Numbered from the stretch's first letter, positions 24,118-33,733 are shown. The stretch: 64,000 bases of DNA from Marivita sp. S6314 (GCF_023015985.1 NZ_JALKAO010000004.1:186001-250000), one strand, 5' to 3'. Made by a program: numbers and translations. The notes: generated by a model not told the origin, from the letters alone.

Positions 24118-25563
24118 ATGCTTAGCTTTTTCGGTCAGTTCCTGACACTCAACGAGATTGCCGTCATCGTGATGTTCGGCACCTTTATCTGGATGCTCTT
24201 CCGGGGCATCCCCGTGGCGATGGCGCTTGTCGGCGTCAGCCTTGTTTTCGTTCTTATCGCCGAATTCTTTCTTGATCCGTTCCGCGGATCATTCCGTGAC
24301 ATCATCGAGTTTGACCGCACCGGCATCAGCTATCAGCGTCTGCAAGCCCTCTCGGCTCGTTTGTTCGGAAATATCGTGCAGAACCCGGTGCTGGTAGCGC
24401 TGCCGATGTTCATCTTCATGGGCCTGATGCTGGACCAGTCCGGCGTGGCGCAGCGGATGATGCATTCGATGCAAAAGCTGTTTGGCGGTCTGCGCGGCGG
24501 TCTGTCGCTGACGGTTCTTCTGATCGGCATCATCCTTGCCGCCTCAACCGGCGTGATCGGGGCGTCGGTGACATTGCTTGGGGTGATGGCCCTGCCGGCA
24601 ATGATGAAGCAGAACTACTCCAAACCCATCGCCACCGGCACGATCGCAAGTGCGGGCACTTTGGGCATCCTGATCCCGCCCTCGATCATGCTTGTGATCA
24701 TGTCGGACCAGCTGGCGATCAGCCTTGGTGATCTCTTTATGGGGGCCTTGTTTCCGGGGCTGATCCTTGGCGCACTCTACATCATCTTCATCGTGATCTA
24801 TGGCCTGATCAATCCGAACGCGATGCCCGCGCCGGAACGCACCGAGGCCGTGGGGTGGGCCGAGGTCAAAGAGGTGTTGCTTGCGGTTGTACCGCCGATG
24901 TTCCTTATCCTGCTGGTGCTCGGGTCGATCTTTGCAGGCTACGCCACGCCGACCGAAGCCTCGGGCCTCGGAGCCATGGGAGCGACGGTGCTTGCCTTGG
25001 CCAATGGCAAGCTGAACTGGGCCGTGCTGCGGGATGTAAGCCGGTCTACCATGAACACGGCGGGGTACATCGTCGGCATCTTCCTGGCGGCCAATTTCTT
25101 TGCGCTGGTCCTGCGCCGCTATGGCGGGGACGAGATCGTGCAGAACCTTGTCCTGAACGCGTTTGACGGGCACCCGTATTGGACGGTGGCGTTTATCCTG
25201 TTCATCGTGTTCCTGCTGGGCTTCCTGCTCGACTGGATTGAGATCACGATCATCATCATGCCGTTGATGCTGCCGATCATCCTCGCGCTGGATCTCGCGG
25301 TTCCCGGATTTGATCAGGTCCGCGACCCATCGGTGGTCTGGTTTGCGATCCTTGTGGCGGTGACCTTACAAACGTCGTTCCTGACCCCGCCGGTTGGATT
25401 TGCGCTGTTCTACCTCAAAGGGGTGTGTCCTCCGGGCGTGTCGCTCAAACATATCTATCAGGGCGTGATCCCGTTTGTGATGCTCCAGATTCTGGGCCTC
25501 GTGATCGTCTTCAATTTCCCGTCGCTGACAACCTGGCTGCCGTCGGTGGCCTACGGAAACTGA
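24118..25563 (+). CDS. TRAP transporter large permease, DctM family
   Basis: The 481-aa protein forms the sodium-coupled transport channel with DctQ. It has about 12 hydrophobic helices. DctM signatures include FRGIPVAMALVGVSL, NPVLVALPMFIFMGLML, GGLRGGLSLTVLLIGIILAASTGVIGASVTLLGVMALP, SAGTLGILIPPSIMLVIM and GYATPTEASGLGAMGA. The C-terminal segment has LTPPVGFALFYLKGV. The protein is full length and completes a dctP-dctQ-dctM operon. No catabolic genes follow that would reveal the substrate. Confidence 0.93.
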   Translation: MLSFFGQFLTLNEIAVIVMFGTFIWMLFRGIPVAMALVGVSLVFVLIAEFFLDPFRGSFRDIIEFDRTGISYQRLQALSARLFGNIVQNPVLVALPMFIFMGLMLDQSGVAQRMMHSMQKLFGGLRGGLSLTVLLIGIILAASTGVIGASVTLLGVMALPAMMKQNYSKPIATGTIASAGTLGILIPPSIMLVIMSDQLAISLGDLFMGALFPGLILGALYIIFIVIYGLINPNAMPAPERTEAVGWAEVKEVLLAVVPPMFLILLVLGSIFAGYATPTEASGLGAMGATVLALANGKLNWAVLRDVSRSTMNTAGYIVGIFLAANFFALVLRRYGGDEIVQNLVLNAFDGHPYWTVAFILFIVFLLGFLLDWIEITIIIMPLMLPIILALDLAVPGFDQVRDPSVVWFAILVAVTLQTSFLTPPVGFALFYLKGVCPPGVSLKHIYQGVIPFVMLQILGLVIVFNFPSLTTWLPSVAYGN

Positions 25564-25583
25564 CGTCAAACACTGTCTGATTG

Positions 25584-25610
25584 CGGGGCAGGGCAGATCG
25601 CCTTGCCCCG
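25584..25610 (+). terminator. Hairpin after the TRAP operon
   Basis: CGGGGCA and TGCCCCG arms, with further GGC/GCC pairing inside, form a long stem 20 nt after the dctM stop. There is no T-run. Confidence 0.55.
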
Positions 25611-25734
25611 TTGGCGTTTGGCACGCGGAAATGATCATTTCCCGCTTGCACCACCCATGCACCGCCTCTAAGACGCCATGGATTTTGACCGCCGCGGACG
25701 CCTCCGCGGCCCCTATGCAATGGATAAGGACGAC

Positions 25735-27066
25735 ATGCAGGTCACCGAAACCCTCAATGAGGGCCTCAAGCGCGCTTACTCGATCACCGTCTCGGCAGAC
25801 GAGTTGGACGCAAAAGTTAACGAAAAGCTGAAAGAAGCGCAGCCCGAAGTCGAAATGAAAGGCTTCCGCAAAGGCAAAGTGCCGATGCCGCTTCTGAAAA
25901 AGCAGTTTGGCCAGCGTCTGCTGGGCGAAGCGATGCAGGAAACCATCGACGGCGCGATGTCCAAGCATTTTGAAGACAGCGGCGATCGCCCTGCGCTTCA
26001 GCCCGAGGTCAAGATGACCAACGAGGACTGGAAAGAGGGCGACGACATTCAGGTCGACATGTCTTACGAAAAGCTTCCCGAGATGCCGGAGGTTGATCTG
26101 ACGTCGCTCAAGCTTGAGCGAATGGTCGTCAAAGCCGGTGACGAGGAAGTGGACGAAGCGCTGTCCAACCTCGCCGAAACCGCGCAGGACTTCAAAGATC
26201 GCAAGAAAGGCTCCAAGGCCAAAGACGGCGATCAGGTTGTCATGGACTTCCTTGGTAAAGTCGACGGCGAAGCCTTTGACGGCGGCGCGGCCGAAGATTA
26301 CCCGCTGGTTCTGGGCTCCGGATCTTTCATTCCCGGCTTCGAAGAGCAGCTTGTCGGCGTGAAGGCCGGTGAAGAAAAGAACGTCGAAGTGTCGTTCCCC
26401 GACGATTACGGCTCGGAAGCGCTGGCTGGCAAAGCGGCTGTGTTTGAATGCACCATCAAAGCTGTGAAAGAACCGGTTGCGGCAGAGATCAATGACGAGC
26501 TGGCCACCAAGTTCGGAGCCGAAGATCTTGCCGCGCTGAAAACCCAGATCGCGGAACGTCTTGAGGCCGAATATGCCGGTGCCGCACGTCAGGTGATGAA
26601 GCGGGATCTGCTGGATCAGCTGGACGCCAAGGTTGACGTGGACCTGCCGCCATCGCTGGTCGATGCCGAAGCCAAGCAGATCGCGCATCAGCTGTGGCAC
26701 GAGGAAAACCCAGAGGTGGAAGGCCACGACCACCCCGAGATCGAAACCACGGACGAGCACACTAAGCTGGCCGTGCGCCGCGTGAAGCTGGGTCTGTTGC
26801 TGGCCGAACTGGGCCAGAAGGCAGAGCTGGAAGTGACCGACGCGGAGATGACGCAGGCGATCATGAACCAGGCACGTCAGTACCCGGGTCAGGAACGCGC
26901 GTTCTTTGATTTCGTGCGCCAGAACCCACAGATGCAGCAGCAACTGCGCGCGCCGATCTTTGAAGACAAGGTTGTCGATCACGTGGCCGAACAGGCGACT
27001 GTGAACGAAAAAGAGGTCTCCAAGGACGATCTGCAAAAGGCCGTTGAAGCGCTCGACGAAGAATAA
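25735..27066 (+). CDS. tig: Trigger factor (ribosome-associated chaperone/prolyl isomerase)
   Basis: Trigger factor binds ribosomal protein L23 and shields nascent chains. From [16 protein letters not shown] the protein is 443 aa. The ribosome-binding signature is [14 protein letters not shown] (residues about 43-56). The FKBP-type isomerase domain is at about 160-250 ([39 protein letters not shown]), followed by the helical C-terminal chaperone arms. AAGGA lies 4 nt before the chosen start; another in-frame ATG is five codons upstream. The gene is monocistronic with a strong terminator. Confidence 0.97.
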   Translation: MQVTETLNEGLKRAYSITVSADELDAKVNEKLKEAQPEVEMKGFRKGKVPMPLLKKQFGQRLLGEAMQETIDGAMSKHFEDSGDRPALQPEVKMTNEDWKEGDDIQVDMSYEKLPEMPEVDLTSLKLERMVVKAGDEEVDEALSNLAETAQDFKDRKKGSKAKDGDQVVMDFLGKVDGEAFDGGAAEDYPLVLGSGSFIPGFEEQLVGVKAGEEKNVEVSFPDDYGSEALAGKAAVFECTIKAVKEPVAAEINDELATKFGAEDLAALKTQIAERLEAEYAGAARQVMKRDLLDQLDAKVDVDLPPSLVDAEAKQIAHQLWHEENPEVEGHDHPEIETTDEHTKLAVRRVKLGLLLAELGQKAELEVTDAEMTQAIMNQARQYPGQERAFFDFVRQNPQMQQQLRAPIFEDKVVDHVAEQATVNEKEVSKDDLQKAVEALDEE

Positions 27067-27089
27067 GCGTCAGGCGTTTGAATTTTGGA

Positions 27090-27118
27090 AAGGCCGTCCG
27101 GCTCGGGCGGCCTTTTTT
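27090..27118 (+). terminator. Rho-independent terminator of tig
   Basis: AGGCCGTCCG-gct-CGGGCGGCCT forms a 10-bp stem with one G-T pair, followed by TTTTTT. Confidence 0.88.
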
Positions 27119-27169
27119 CGTTCAGCCGTCCGCTTATTAGGTATGGTGCTCGGGCCGGACCTCAGCGTG

Positions 27170-27856
27170 TCAATTGCGGTCCGCGTTGCAGAAGTCGCGA
27201 AGCTGACGCACGTCTTTGATAATCGCCTGATTGCGCTGAATGCTGACGCCGATGCCTTTCAATTTCTGAAACACCCGCGACAGGCTTTCGGGCTTCATAC
27301 CCAGACGGCCCGCGATCAGCACCTTGTCGTATGGCAATTGTACCGCGCAGGCACCGTCTTCGGTCGTACACAGCTCGAGCAGAAATTCCGCAACCCGTTG
27401 CGCGCCGGTCCGGGCTTTCAACTGCTCGACCTGGCCCACCAGTTCGTGCAGATGACGGAAGGTGGACGCCACCAGCGCCAGTGCCAGCTCCGGCTGGCTG
27501 GTGATCCGTTGGGTGAATTGCCGCGCTGAAAATTGCGCGACCGTGGCCTGAGTGACGGCTTCGGCAGACACCGGGTAGGCCCCTGCGGACAGGGCCACAG
27601 CCTCCCCGAAACTCTGGCTTTTGGAAAAGACGCTCACCACCGCTTCCTGGCCGTTTTCATCAACGCGGTACAGCTTGAGCCACCCGTCCAGCACGATGAA
27701 AAGGTGATCGGCAATGTCGCCTTGCAGGAAAAGCGTTTCGCCATTCCGCAACTTGTGCAGACTGGCGTCATCCAGCATCGCTTGCGCTTCGGTTTTCGGC
27801 AGGGACCGCAGCAGGACAGAATCCAGTGCAAGCTTCCGATTGTATTCTGAAAGCAT
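27170..27856 (-). CDS. Crp/Fnr family transcriptional regulator
   Basis: The 228-aa protein has an N-terminal cyclic-nucleotide-binding-like beta roll (residues 20-125: LRNGETLFLQGDIADHLFIVLDGWLKLYR, FGEAVALSAGAYPVSAEA) and a C-terminal helix-turn-helix (about 175-215: LPYDKVLIAGRLGMKPESLSRVFQKL). It lacks the N-terminal cysteine cluster of FNR, so it is not an oxygen-sensing Fe-S regulator, and its effector is unknown. The start MLSEYNRKLALD has GAGAGG upstream. It lies downstream of cpdB on the same strand, separated by 221 nt and a hairpin. Confidence 0.9.
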   Translation of the reverse strand: MLSEYNRKLALDSVLLRSLPKTEAQAMLDDASLHKLRNGETLFLQGDIADHLFIVLDGWLKLYRVDENGQEAVVSVFSKSQSFGEAVALSAGAYPVSAEAVTQATVAQFSARQFTQRITSQPELALALVASTFRHLHELVGQVEQLKARTGAQRVAEFLLELCTTEDGACAVQLPYDKVLIAGRLGMKPESLSRVFQKLKGIGVSIQRNQAIIKDVRQLRDFCNADRN

Positions 27857-28035
27857 GTCAGCCTCTCTTGCCTGTTGCGCGCAGGATGGTGAAAGCCGCG
27901 GGGATGAGCAACCCTTTCCCATACTCTTTCGCATGGGTGCGTGGCGTCACTCTGTCTGGCCTTGGTCCGCGGGCATCAGAATTGCCGTGCTTGCGGTCCA
28001 TACGGACGCGCCACATATGCGACAAGGCAGGGTAA

Positions 28036-28065
28036 GGCATGGACCGGTCAAACACGGTCCATGCC
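28036..28065 (-). terminator. Terminator hairpin after cpdB
   Basis: GGCATGGACCG-N8-CGGTCCATGCC is a perfect 11-bp stem starting 13 nt after the cpdB stop on the minus strand. The T content after it is low. Confidence 0.65.
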
Positions 28066-28077
28066 AAGGGGATGGTG

Positions 28078-30033
28078 TCAGAGCTGCATCCGGAACAGCG
28101 CGAAACCGTCGTCGTTTGTGCCTGCCTCTTCCAGCGTCATGCCTTCCAGTTCGCTGGCGTATTTCGCGCCCGCCGGTCCGGTTTCAAAGATCACCGACGT
28201 GCCCTCCATCGGCTTGAACCGCCAGTTGAAATCCGCACGCGGGCTGACCGTGCCTTGCTCCACGATGTAGCGCACAATCACGTCGCGGTTGGTGTCCGGA
28301 CCTTCGAACACGATCGTATCGCCGGTGCCGGGGAAACTTCCCCCGCCGCCCGCGCGGTAGTTGTTGGTGGCGATGATGAACTCTGCGTTCGGATCAATCG
28401 GCGCGCCATTGTAAGCAAGGTTCACGATGCGGTTGGCATCCGCATTGATCACCGCCCCGTCGCGGTCAAATTTTGACGGTTGGCTGAGGTCGATCTGGTA
28501 GGTGACCCCGTCGATCACGTCGAAATTGTAGCTGGGGAAGTTGGGGTTCAGCAGCGGCGCATCCGACGCCCCGGCCTCGACCTGGTTGAACATACCCGCC
28601 GAGCGTTCCAGCCAGTCCTTCACCTGCGCCCCGGTCACCCGCACCGCGCGCACCGTGTTGGGGTAGAGGTAGAGGTCGGCCACGTTCTTGATCGCCACAT
28701 CGCCGACAGGCACGTCAGTATAGTAGTCCGCGCCGCCACGGCCCCCCGCCTTGAACGGCGCGGCAGCGGACAGGATGGGCAGGCCTTCATGTGCCGTGCC
28801 CTGCATCATCTGTTCGATATACCAGCGTTGCGCGTTGGACACGATCTGGACCGATGGGTCATCGGCAACCAAAGCGAAATAGCTGTGCAGGGCGGCATCC
28901 GTCTTGCCCACCGCGCGGCGCACATAGGCCAGCGTTTCCTCGTGGTCCTTCATCGTCGCATCAAGCACAGGCTGGTAATCCTCCGCCAGGGCGGTGATCG
29001 ACCGGTCCTCGTTGCGCTTGTAGATCGGGCGCGCTTCTGACGTGTGGCTGACCACGCGCCAGCCAGACCCGTCGCGTTCCAGCATCAGGTCCACCAGCCC
29101 CATATGGCTGCCCCAGAAGCCGCCCATGACACCGGGTTTGCCGTTGATGGTGCCCGCTTCCACGTCCAGCCCCGGCGTTTCGGCATAGGTGGAAGACGGA
29201 AAGACAAGGTGCGAATGCCCGGTCAGGATCACGTCGATCCCGTCGACACCGGCGAGCGGGATAGAGGCGTTTTCCATCATGTCTTCTTCGTTGGCCCCAC
29301 CGATCCCGGTATGGGCCAGCGCAATGACGATGTCCGCGCCTTCCTCGCGCAGTTGTGGCACCCAGGCCTTGGCGGCCTCGATGATGTCCCGCGCTTCGAC
29401 ATTGCCTTCAAGGTGACGGCGGTCCCATGTCATGATCTGCGGCGGGACAAAGCCGATAAGGCCGATTTTGATATCATGTTCGGTGCCCGCACCGTCGGTG
29501 ATCTTGCGATCCAGAATGGCATAGGGCGGCATCAGGGTTTCGTCTTCGCGCGGCGATGCGCCCGCTTTCTTGACCACGTTGGCGGACACCACCGGGAAGT
29601 CCGCCCCCGCCACGGCTTTGGTTAGGAAGTCGAGCCCGTAGTTGAATTCGTGATTGCCCAGGGTCGAGCCTTCAAAGCCCAGCGTGTTCATGGCGGTGAC
29701 GATGGGGTGCATGTCGCCATCCTTCATGCCCCGCTCATAGGCAATATAGTCGCCCATCGGGTTGCCCTGCAGGAAATCGCCATTGTCGAAAAGGATCGAA
29801 TTGCCCGCCTCGGCGCGGATGTTCTGAACAATCGACGCAACACGGCTGAGCCCGACACGATCAGTGGGGCGGTCGGCGTAGTAATCATAGGGATGGACAT
29901 GCACGTGCAGATCGGTGGTTTCCATGATCCGCAAATGCGCCTGATTGGCGGCAGCCTGGAGAGCGTATGGGTGAAGTGCAATGAATCCCGCGGTAGACGC
30001 CAGGAATCCGCGGCGGTTCAGTTCAATCGGCAT
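28078..30033 (-). CDS. cpdB: Periplasmic 2',3'-cyclic-nucleotide 2'-phosphodiesterase/3'-nucleotidase
   Basis: CpdB turns 2',3'-cyclic nucleotides into 3'-nucleotides and then nucleosides in the periplasm, for phosphate and nucleoside scavenging. The 651-aa protein begins MPIELNRRGFLASTAGF, with a twin-arginine signal (NRRGFLAS). The metallophosphatase domain has ETTDLHVHVHPYDYY, FDNGDFLQGNPMGDYIA, TLGNHEFNYGLDF and ILTGHSHLVFP. The C-terminal 5'-nucleotidase substrate domain has NPNFPSYNFDVIDGVTYQID and ATNNYRAGGGGSFPG. The start is set by the Tat motif. No clear Pho box was found upstream. Confidence 0.94.
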   Translation of the reverse strand: MPIELNRRGFLASTAGFIALHPYALQAAANQAHLRIMETTDLHVHVHPYDYYADRPTDRVGLSRVASIVQNIRAEAGNSILFDNGDFLQGNPMGDYIAYERGMKDGDMHPIVTAMNTLGFEGSTLGNHEFNYGLDFLTKAVAGADFPVVSANVVKKAGASPREDETLMPPYAILDRKITDGAGTEHDIKIGLIGFVPPQIMTWDRRHLEGNVEARDIIEAAKAWVPQLREEGADIVIALAHTGIGGANEEDMMENASIPLAGVDGIDVILTGHSHLVFPSSTYAETPGLDVEAGTINGKPGVMGGFWGSHMGLVDLMLERDGSGWRVVSHTSEARPIYKRNEDRSITALAEDYQPVLDATMKDHEETLAYVRRAVGKTDAALHSYFALVADDPSVQIVSNAQRWYIEQMMQGTAHEGLPILSAAAPFKAGGRGGADYYTDVPVGDVAIKNVADLYLYPNTVRAVRVTGAQVKDWLERSAGMFNQVEAGASDAPLLNPNFPSYNFDVIDGVTYQIDLSQPSKFDRDGAVINADANRIVNLAYNGAPIDPNAEFIIATNNYRAGGGGSFPGTGDTIVFEGPDTNRDVIVRYIVEQGTVSPRADFNWRFKPMEGTSVIFETGPAGAKYASELEGMTLEEAGTNDDGFALFRMQL

Positions 30034-30279
30034 AATGAGTCCCCCTGTGGTTACGCCCCAAGCGTACTGCCGATCCGCCTCATCCTCATAGCGTTTTTGT
30101 CGCGCTGGCAGGAAACCGCGTTTTGAGGATGTGAACACCGTGCCTGTGAAGATGTGTTCAGGTTCTGCTGATACAAATTGAATACTGTGCGTTGGACGTT
30201 GACCGTGCCTCAATCAAACAGACGAAAATGCGCGCCGTATTGGCCGACAGTCTTCAACACAGGTGTTTGAAGAATGCCT

Positions 30280-30879
30280 TTACGGACTTGCCCACGTGTT
30301 CTGGATATTCCGAGCTGTCTGCGCAGAGATCACCAAGGGCGGCATATGGACGTAACGGCCCCCTGATCTGACGCTCACGCGGTCGTCACTTGCGGTTCCA
30401 CCGCGTGTTGCGCTTGGCGTGCCGTGAAAGGCCAAGTCGCCATGATCGCTATTATGCAAGCCGCAACAATGAATGAGCTCGTGGAATGCGATCACCAACC
30501 TGACCGGACGACCTAACGCTCTGGTTTGTGCGTATTGGCCGGGAGTTGCCGGAAGAAACACATGTGCCATCTCATTTTTGTCCGCAATCGAGTAAAGCGA
30601 TGTGTGCCCTGCGCTTGCGTTTCCGGGGAGGTTGATCTGATACGTTGTGCCTCGGAAAACCGTGGAGTGTGCGCCCGACACAGTCCATACAACCACGTTG
30701 GCCTGATCCTGGTCTGCTTCGTCCGTAAAGGTGACCCCTAAGCTTTGGCGCGTACTGATCGCGTTGAAGGCCGTGATGGCATCGGACACCACATTTTGCC
30801 AATCTCCCACCATCTGTTGCGTGCAGTGAATTCGAAGCGTGCCACTTGCGCGGACAGTGTCGTTCCAAGGTCTTGGCAT
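30280..30879 (-). CDS. Small metzincin-like zinc protease, uncharacterised
   Basis: The 199-aa protein carries HELIHCCGLHNSDH (about residue 130), an exact HExxHxxGxxxxxH metzincin zinc motif, and a downstream Met in GGRYVHMPPLVIS that could form the Met-turn. The N-terminal half (LRIHCTQQMVGDWQNVVSDAITAFNAIS, VTFTDEADQDQANVVVWT) resembles the strand-helix fold before the active site of matrixin-like proteases. There is no signal peptide, prodomain or membrane segment, so secretion would need another route, or the enzyme is cytoplasmic. The start has GGAG 9 nt upstream. It is monocistronic. Confidence 0.72.
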   Translation of the reverse strand: MPRPWNDTVRASGTLRIHCTQQMVGDWQNVVSDAITAFNAISTRQSLGVTFTDEADQDQANVVVWTVSGAHSTVFRGTTYQINLPGNASAGHTSLYSIADKNEMAHVFLPATPGQYAQTRALGRPVRLVIAFHELIHCCGLHNSDHGDLAFHGTPSATRGGTASDDRVSVRSGGRYVHMPPLVISAQTARNIQNTWASP

Positions 30880-30989
30880 GGCAACATCTCCGGTGAATTC
30901 GGAAGAAGTCTAACACCAAACCTTCGATTCACCGATTCAGCCGCGCAGAAAATTGGCTGCCTCGAAATTTCGCCAGTCAGAAAACGCCA

Positions 30990-31022
30990 CAAAAAAAGCC
31001 CCGCCAAAAGGGCAGGGCTTTC
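30990..31022 (-). terminator. Rho-independent terminator of the rpsF-rpsR-rplI operon
   Basis: On the minus strand AGCCCTGCC-CTTTT-GGCGGGGCT is followed by TTTTTTT. It starts 22 nt after the rplI stop. Confidence 0.9.
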
Positions 31023-31043
31023 GTCGTGTCAGGTCGATGAGAC

Positions 31044-31670
31044 TTAGTCTTCCGACTTCGGCTCTTCGTCAGACGTGTCTTCGACGGCTTCGGCCAAATC
31101 GTCGTCTTCGGAGGTTGCGGCGCCGATATCGTCGAACAGTTCGGCGATTTCGAATTCTGCTTGCGCTTCTTCTTCCGCCGCCAGTTCCTGGATGGATTTG
31201 CCGGAGGCCTGAAGTTCCGCTTCTTCGGGCGAACGGGCAACGTTCAGCTCGATTGTCACGGTGACTTCGGGGTGAAGCGTCACTTCAACCTCGTGCAGGC
31301 CCAGCACCTTGATCGGGGTGCGGATGATGACCTGCTTGCGGTCGATGGTGAAGCCTTCCTCGGTGGCCACGTCTGCGGCGTCACGGGTTGTAACCGAGCC
31401 GTAGAGGTTGCCGCCGTCAGAGGCCTGACGAATCACGATGAACTGCTGGCCACCCAGCTTGTCACCAAGCGCTTCGGCTTCTTTCTTGGTTTCCAGGTTG
31501 TGCGCTTCAAGCTGCGCTTTCTGGTTTTCAAACGACGCGATGTTCTCTTTCGAGGCGGTCAGCGCCTTGCCCTGCAGCAGCAGGTAGTTGCGCGCATAGC
31601 CCGGCTTGACGTCAACGACGTCGCCCATTTGGCCCAGCTTGGCCACGCGTTCCAAAAGGATAACTTGCAT
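31044..31670 (-). CDS. rplI: 50S ribosomal protein L9 with acidic C-terminal extension
   Basis: L9 binds 23S rRNA and helps maintain reading frame. The N-terminal domain is canonical ([31 protein letters not shown]), followed by the long helix and the C-terminal domain ending [21 protein letters not shown] at about residue 160. The last 45 or so residues are an Asp/Glu-rich extension, giving 208 aa against about 149 in E. coli. Extensions of this kind are known in related alphaproteobacteria. It is the last gene of the operon. Confidence 0.97.
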   Translation of the reverse strand: MQVILLERVAKLGQMGDVVDVKPGYARNYLLLQGKALTASKENIASFENQKAQLEAHNLETKKEAEALGDKLGGQQFIVIRQASDGGNLYGSVTTRDAADVATEEGFTIDRKQVIIRTPIKVLGLHEVEVTLHPEVTVTIELNVARSPEEAELQASGKSIQELAAEEEAQAEFEIAELFDDIGAATSEDDDLAEAVEDTSDEEPKSED

Positions 31671-31682
31671 GTCAGGTTCTCC

Positions 31683-31910
31683 TTATTTCACTGCGTAGGG
31701 CAGCAGGGCGAGGAAACGGGCACGCTTGATTGCACGGGCCAGCTCACGCTGTTTCTTGGCAGACACTGCGGTGATGCGGCTTGGCACGATCTTGCCGCGC
31801 TCAGAGATGTAGCGCTGCAGCAGCTTGGTGTCTTTGTAGTCGATCTTGGGTGCGTTGTCGCCCGAGAAGGGGCAGACTTTACGACGGCGGAAAAATGGTT
31901 TTGCAGCCAT
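31683..31910 (-). CDS. rpsR: 30S ribosomal protein S18
   Basis: S18 pairs with S6 on the 30S platform. The 75-aa protein is full length: [17 protein letters not shown] at the start, [22 protein letters not shown] as the conserved core and a basic C-terminus ([21 protein letters not shown]). It lies 24 nt after rpsF and 12 nt before rplI, the standard order. Confidence 0.98.
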
Positions 31911-31934
31911 GTCTTATGTCCTCTTCTTCAAGCT

Positions 31935-32291
31935 TTAGTTGCGGCGTTCGCGGCGGTCGCCACGGTCGTCACGCTTCTGCATCTGAACCGAGGGGCCTTC
32001 CTCGTGTGCGTCGACCTTGATGGTCAGGATCCGCATCACGTCGTCATGCAGACGCATCAGGCGTTCCATTTCCTGCACGGCTGTGGCCGGTGCATCGGTG
32101 CGCAGATAGGCGTAGTGGCCCTTGCGGTTCTTGTTGATCTTGTAGGCCATCGTTTTGACGCCCCAGTACTCTTGCTCAACCAGCTTACCGCCGTTGTCTG
32201 CAAGGACCGTGCCGAAATGTTCGATGAGGCCTTCAGCCTGCGCGTTGGACAAGTCCTGACGCGAGATAAAAACATGCTCGTATAGCGGCAT
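31935..32291 (-). CDS. rpsF: 30S ribosomal protein S6
   Basis: The 118-aa protein starts MPLYEHVFISRQDLSNAQAE with GGAG upstream; longer frames lack family resemblance. The conserved core is KNRKGHYAYLRTDAPATAVQEMERLMRLHDDVMRI, and a charged tail ends RDDRGDRRERRN. It is the first gene of rpsF-rpsR-rplI. The upstream region, about 300 nt, is shared with a divergent small membrane protein gene. Confidence 0.97.
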   Translation of the reverse strand: MPLYEHVFISRQDLSNAQAEGLIEHFGTVLADNGGKLVEQEYWGVKTMAYKINKNRKGHYAYLRTDAPATAVQEMERLMRLHDDVMRILTIKVDAHEEGPSVQMQKRDDRGDRRERRN

Positions 32292-32587
32292 GTGCACTCC
32301 GTTTCTGTTCTGGCGCATTTCAAAGGACAGGCTCTGAGTCCTTTCGCACCTGCCCACGAGAGACTGCGCGGTAAATCGATCCGCGAAAGGAAGCGTCCGT
32401 ATACACGGAAACCGGGGGGGATCAAGTCGTCCGCGCCTTGCCGGGGCGCATCGTCACAATCCTGCCCGAAACCTGCCGTGCCGTTGCACCGGATGCGCCC
32501 TCAATTCGGCAGATTCGCACAACAGAGTGTTTCCAGAACGTAAACAGTTTGGCCGTCCGCACCGGTTCGGCAAAAGGAGGATCCCAC

Positions 32588-32794
32588 ATGGTCCATTACG
32601 AGGACACCTACACGCGCAGCACTCCGTCTGTCGGACGGCTTTTCAAACGGCTGCTGGGGATTGCCTGCCTTCTTTCCGTGCCGGGGATCTGGTTCGCCGT
32701 GAACGGCGCGCTGCCCGAAGCGCGGATCATGGGATTGTCCCTGTCGGTCGTGCTGATGGGGTTGGCCGGTATTTGTCTGTTCGAGCGCAAATAG
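32588..32794 (+). CDS. Small membrane protein, 68 aa
   Basis: The start MVHYEDTYTRSTPS follows AAAAGGAGG, an excellent ribosome binding site. Two hydrophobic helices are visible: LLGIACLLSVPGIWFAV (about residues 23-39) and IMGLSLSVVLMGLAGICLF (about 47-65). No family is recognised. Its stop (TAG) directly abuts the ATG of the following hydrolase-like gene, so the two are coupled. Confidence 0.72.
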   Translation: MVHYEDTYTRSTPSVGRLFKRLLGIACLLSVPGIWFAVNGALPEARIMGLSLSVVLMGLAGICLFERK

Positions 32795-33733
32795 ATGCGG
32801 TTTCGCAAGATTGTGCTCAAGCTGGCCATAATGGGTGGCCTCTGGGCCGTGGGGCCGACGCTGGCGGTGCTGGCGCACAGCCTGATCGCACCGGATCGGG
32901 TGGGCGTGTTCGAGGAAACCGAACTGGATCTGCCGCTCTTGGCGCGTCAGGGGACGAATGAGGCGGTTCAGCCGGAGATCGGCAACGCGCATGTGTTCGA
33001 AACTGGCCCGGTGATGGGCTTTGGCACGCCTGAACCTCGGCGCTGGTTTGGGCTTGGCGTGCGGTCGGGCACTCCCCGGCCGATTGTAGTGCTGCTGCAC
33101 CCGTCGGGGCAGGATGGGCAGTCCGTGCTGGCGCTTTGGCAGGGCGTTGCGAAAAAGCGGGACATTGTTCTGGTTGCGCCGGAGGCGCGTGGCGACACGT
33201 GGTCGATGATCTCGGATGGGCCGATGTTCCTCGCCGCGCTGCTGAAAGAGGTGGGCGTGAATTATCCAATGGCGTCGGACTGGATTTTCCTGGTCGGCTA
33301 TGGTGAGGGCGCGGCGCATGCGATGCGTATTGCCAATTTGGGGGGCGGACCGTTCGGCGCAGTGGCTGCCGTGTCAGGTCAGTCGCCCCGGTTTCGCATG
33401 CTTCCTGCGCTGACACCTGTGCCCGTTTTGGGCTTTGTTGGTGATCACGACGGCGACGACGCGGTTCCGAACATGCGTGCGGCGCTGGACCGTCTGGCAC
33501 AGGCGGGCCATCCAGCCACGCTGACGCGGATATCAGGGGGAACGGCGATGGATGCTGGCGCGAGCCAGGGGCTTGCGGACCACATCTGGACGCGCCTGTC
33601 CGACCGGGCCCCGGCGTCCTTGCGGGCGCAGGCTCCAGCCGACACGTCCTCTGACCCGACGGGCGTTGTTGTGCGACGCGGCACCGACACCGGATCAGGC
33701 GCGAAGTGGATTCGCGTCGGGCCCGGCGACTGA
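32795..33733 (+). CDS. Alpha/beta-hydrolase fold protein lacking the nucleophile Ser
   Basis: The 312-aa protein has an N-terminal membrane segment or signal anchor (residues 8-30, LAIMGGLWAVGPTLAVLAHSLIA). The fold resembles the PHB depolymerase/LpqC-type esterases: IVVLLHPSGQDGQSVLALWQGVAKKRDIVLVAPEARG, a nucleophile-elbow strand, then VPVLGFVGDHDGDDAVPNM. The elbow reads VGYGEGAAHAM, so the GxSxG serine is replaced by Gly. The protein is therefore unlikely to be a normal serine hydrolase and may bind ligand or act structurally. No frameshift explains the change. It abuts the upstream small membrane protein gene. Confidence 0.7.
   Translation: MRFRKIVLKLAIMGGLWAVGPTLAVLAHSLIAPDRVGVFEETELDLPLLARQGTNEAVQPEIGNAHVFETGPVMGFGTPEPRRWFGLGVRSGTPRPIVVLLHPSGQDGQSVLALWQGVAKKRDIVLVAPEARGDTWSMISDGPMFLAALLKEVGVNYPMASDWIFLVGYGEGAAHAMRIANLGGGPFGAVAAVSGQSPRFRMLPALTPVPVLGFVGDHDGDDAVPNMRAALDRLAQAGHPATLTRISGGTAMDAGASQGLADHIWTRLSDRAPASLRAQAPADTSSDPTGVVVRRGTDTGSGAKWIRVGPGD

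Noticed and set aside
25366-27036. 556-codon minus-strand frame opposite trigger factor
   Set aside because: Antisense of tig and the end of dctM; no recognisable domain and no ribosome binding site at its start.
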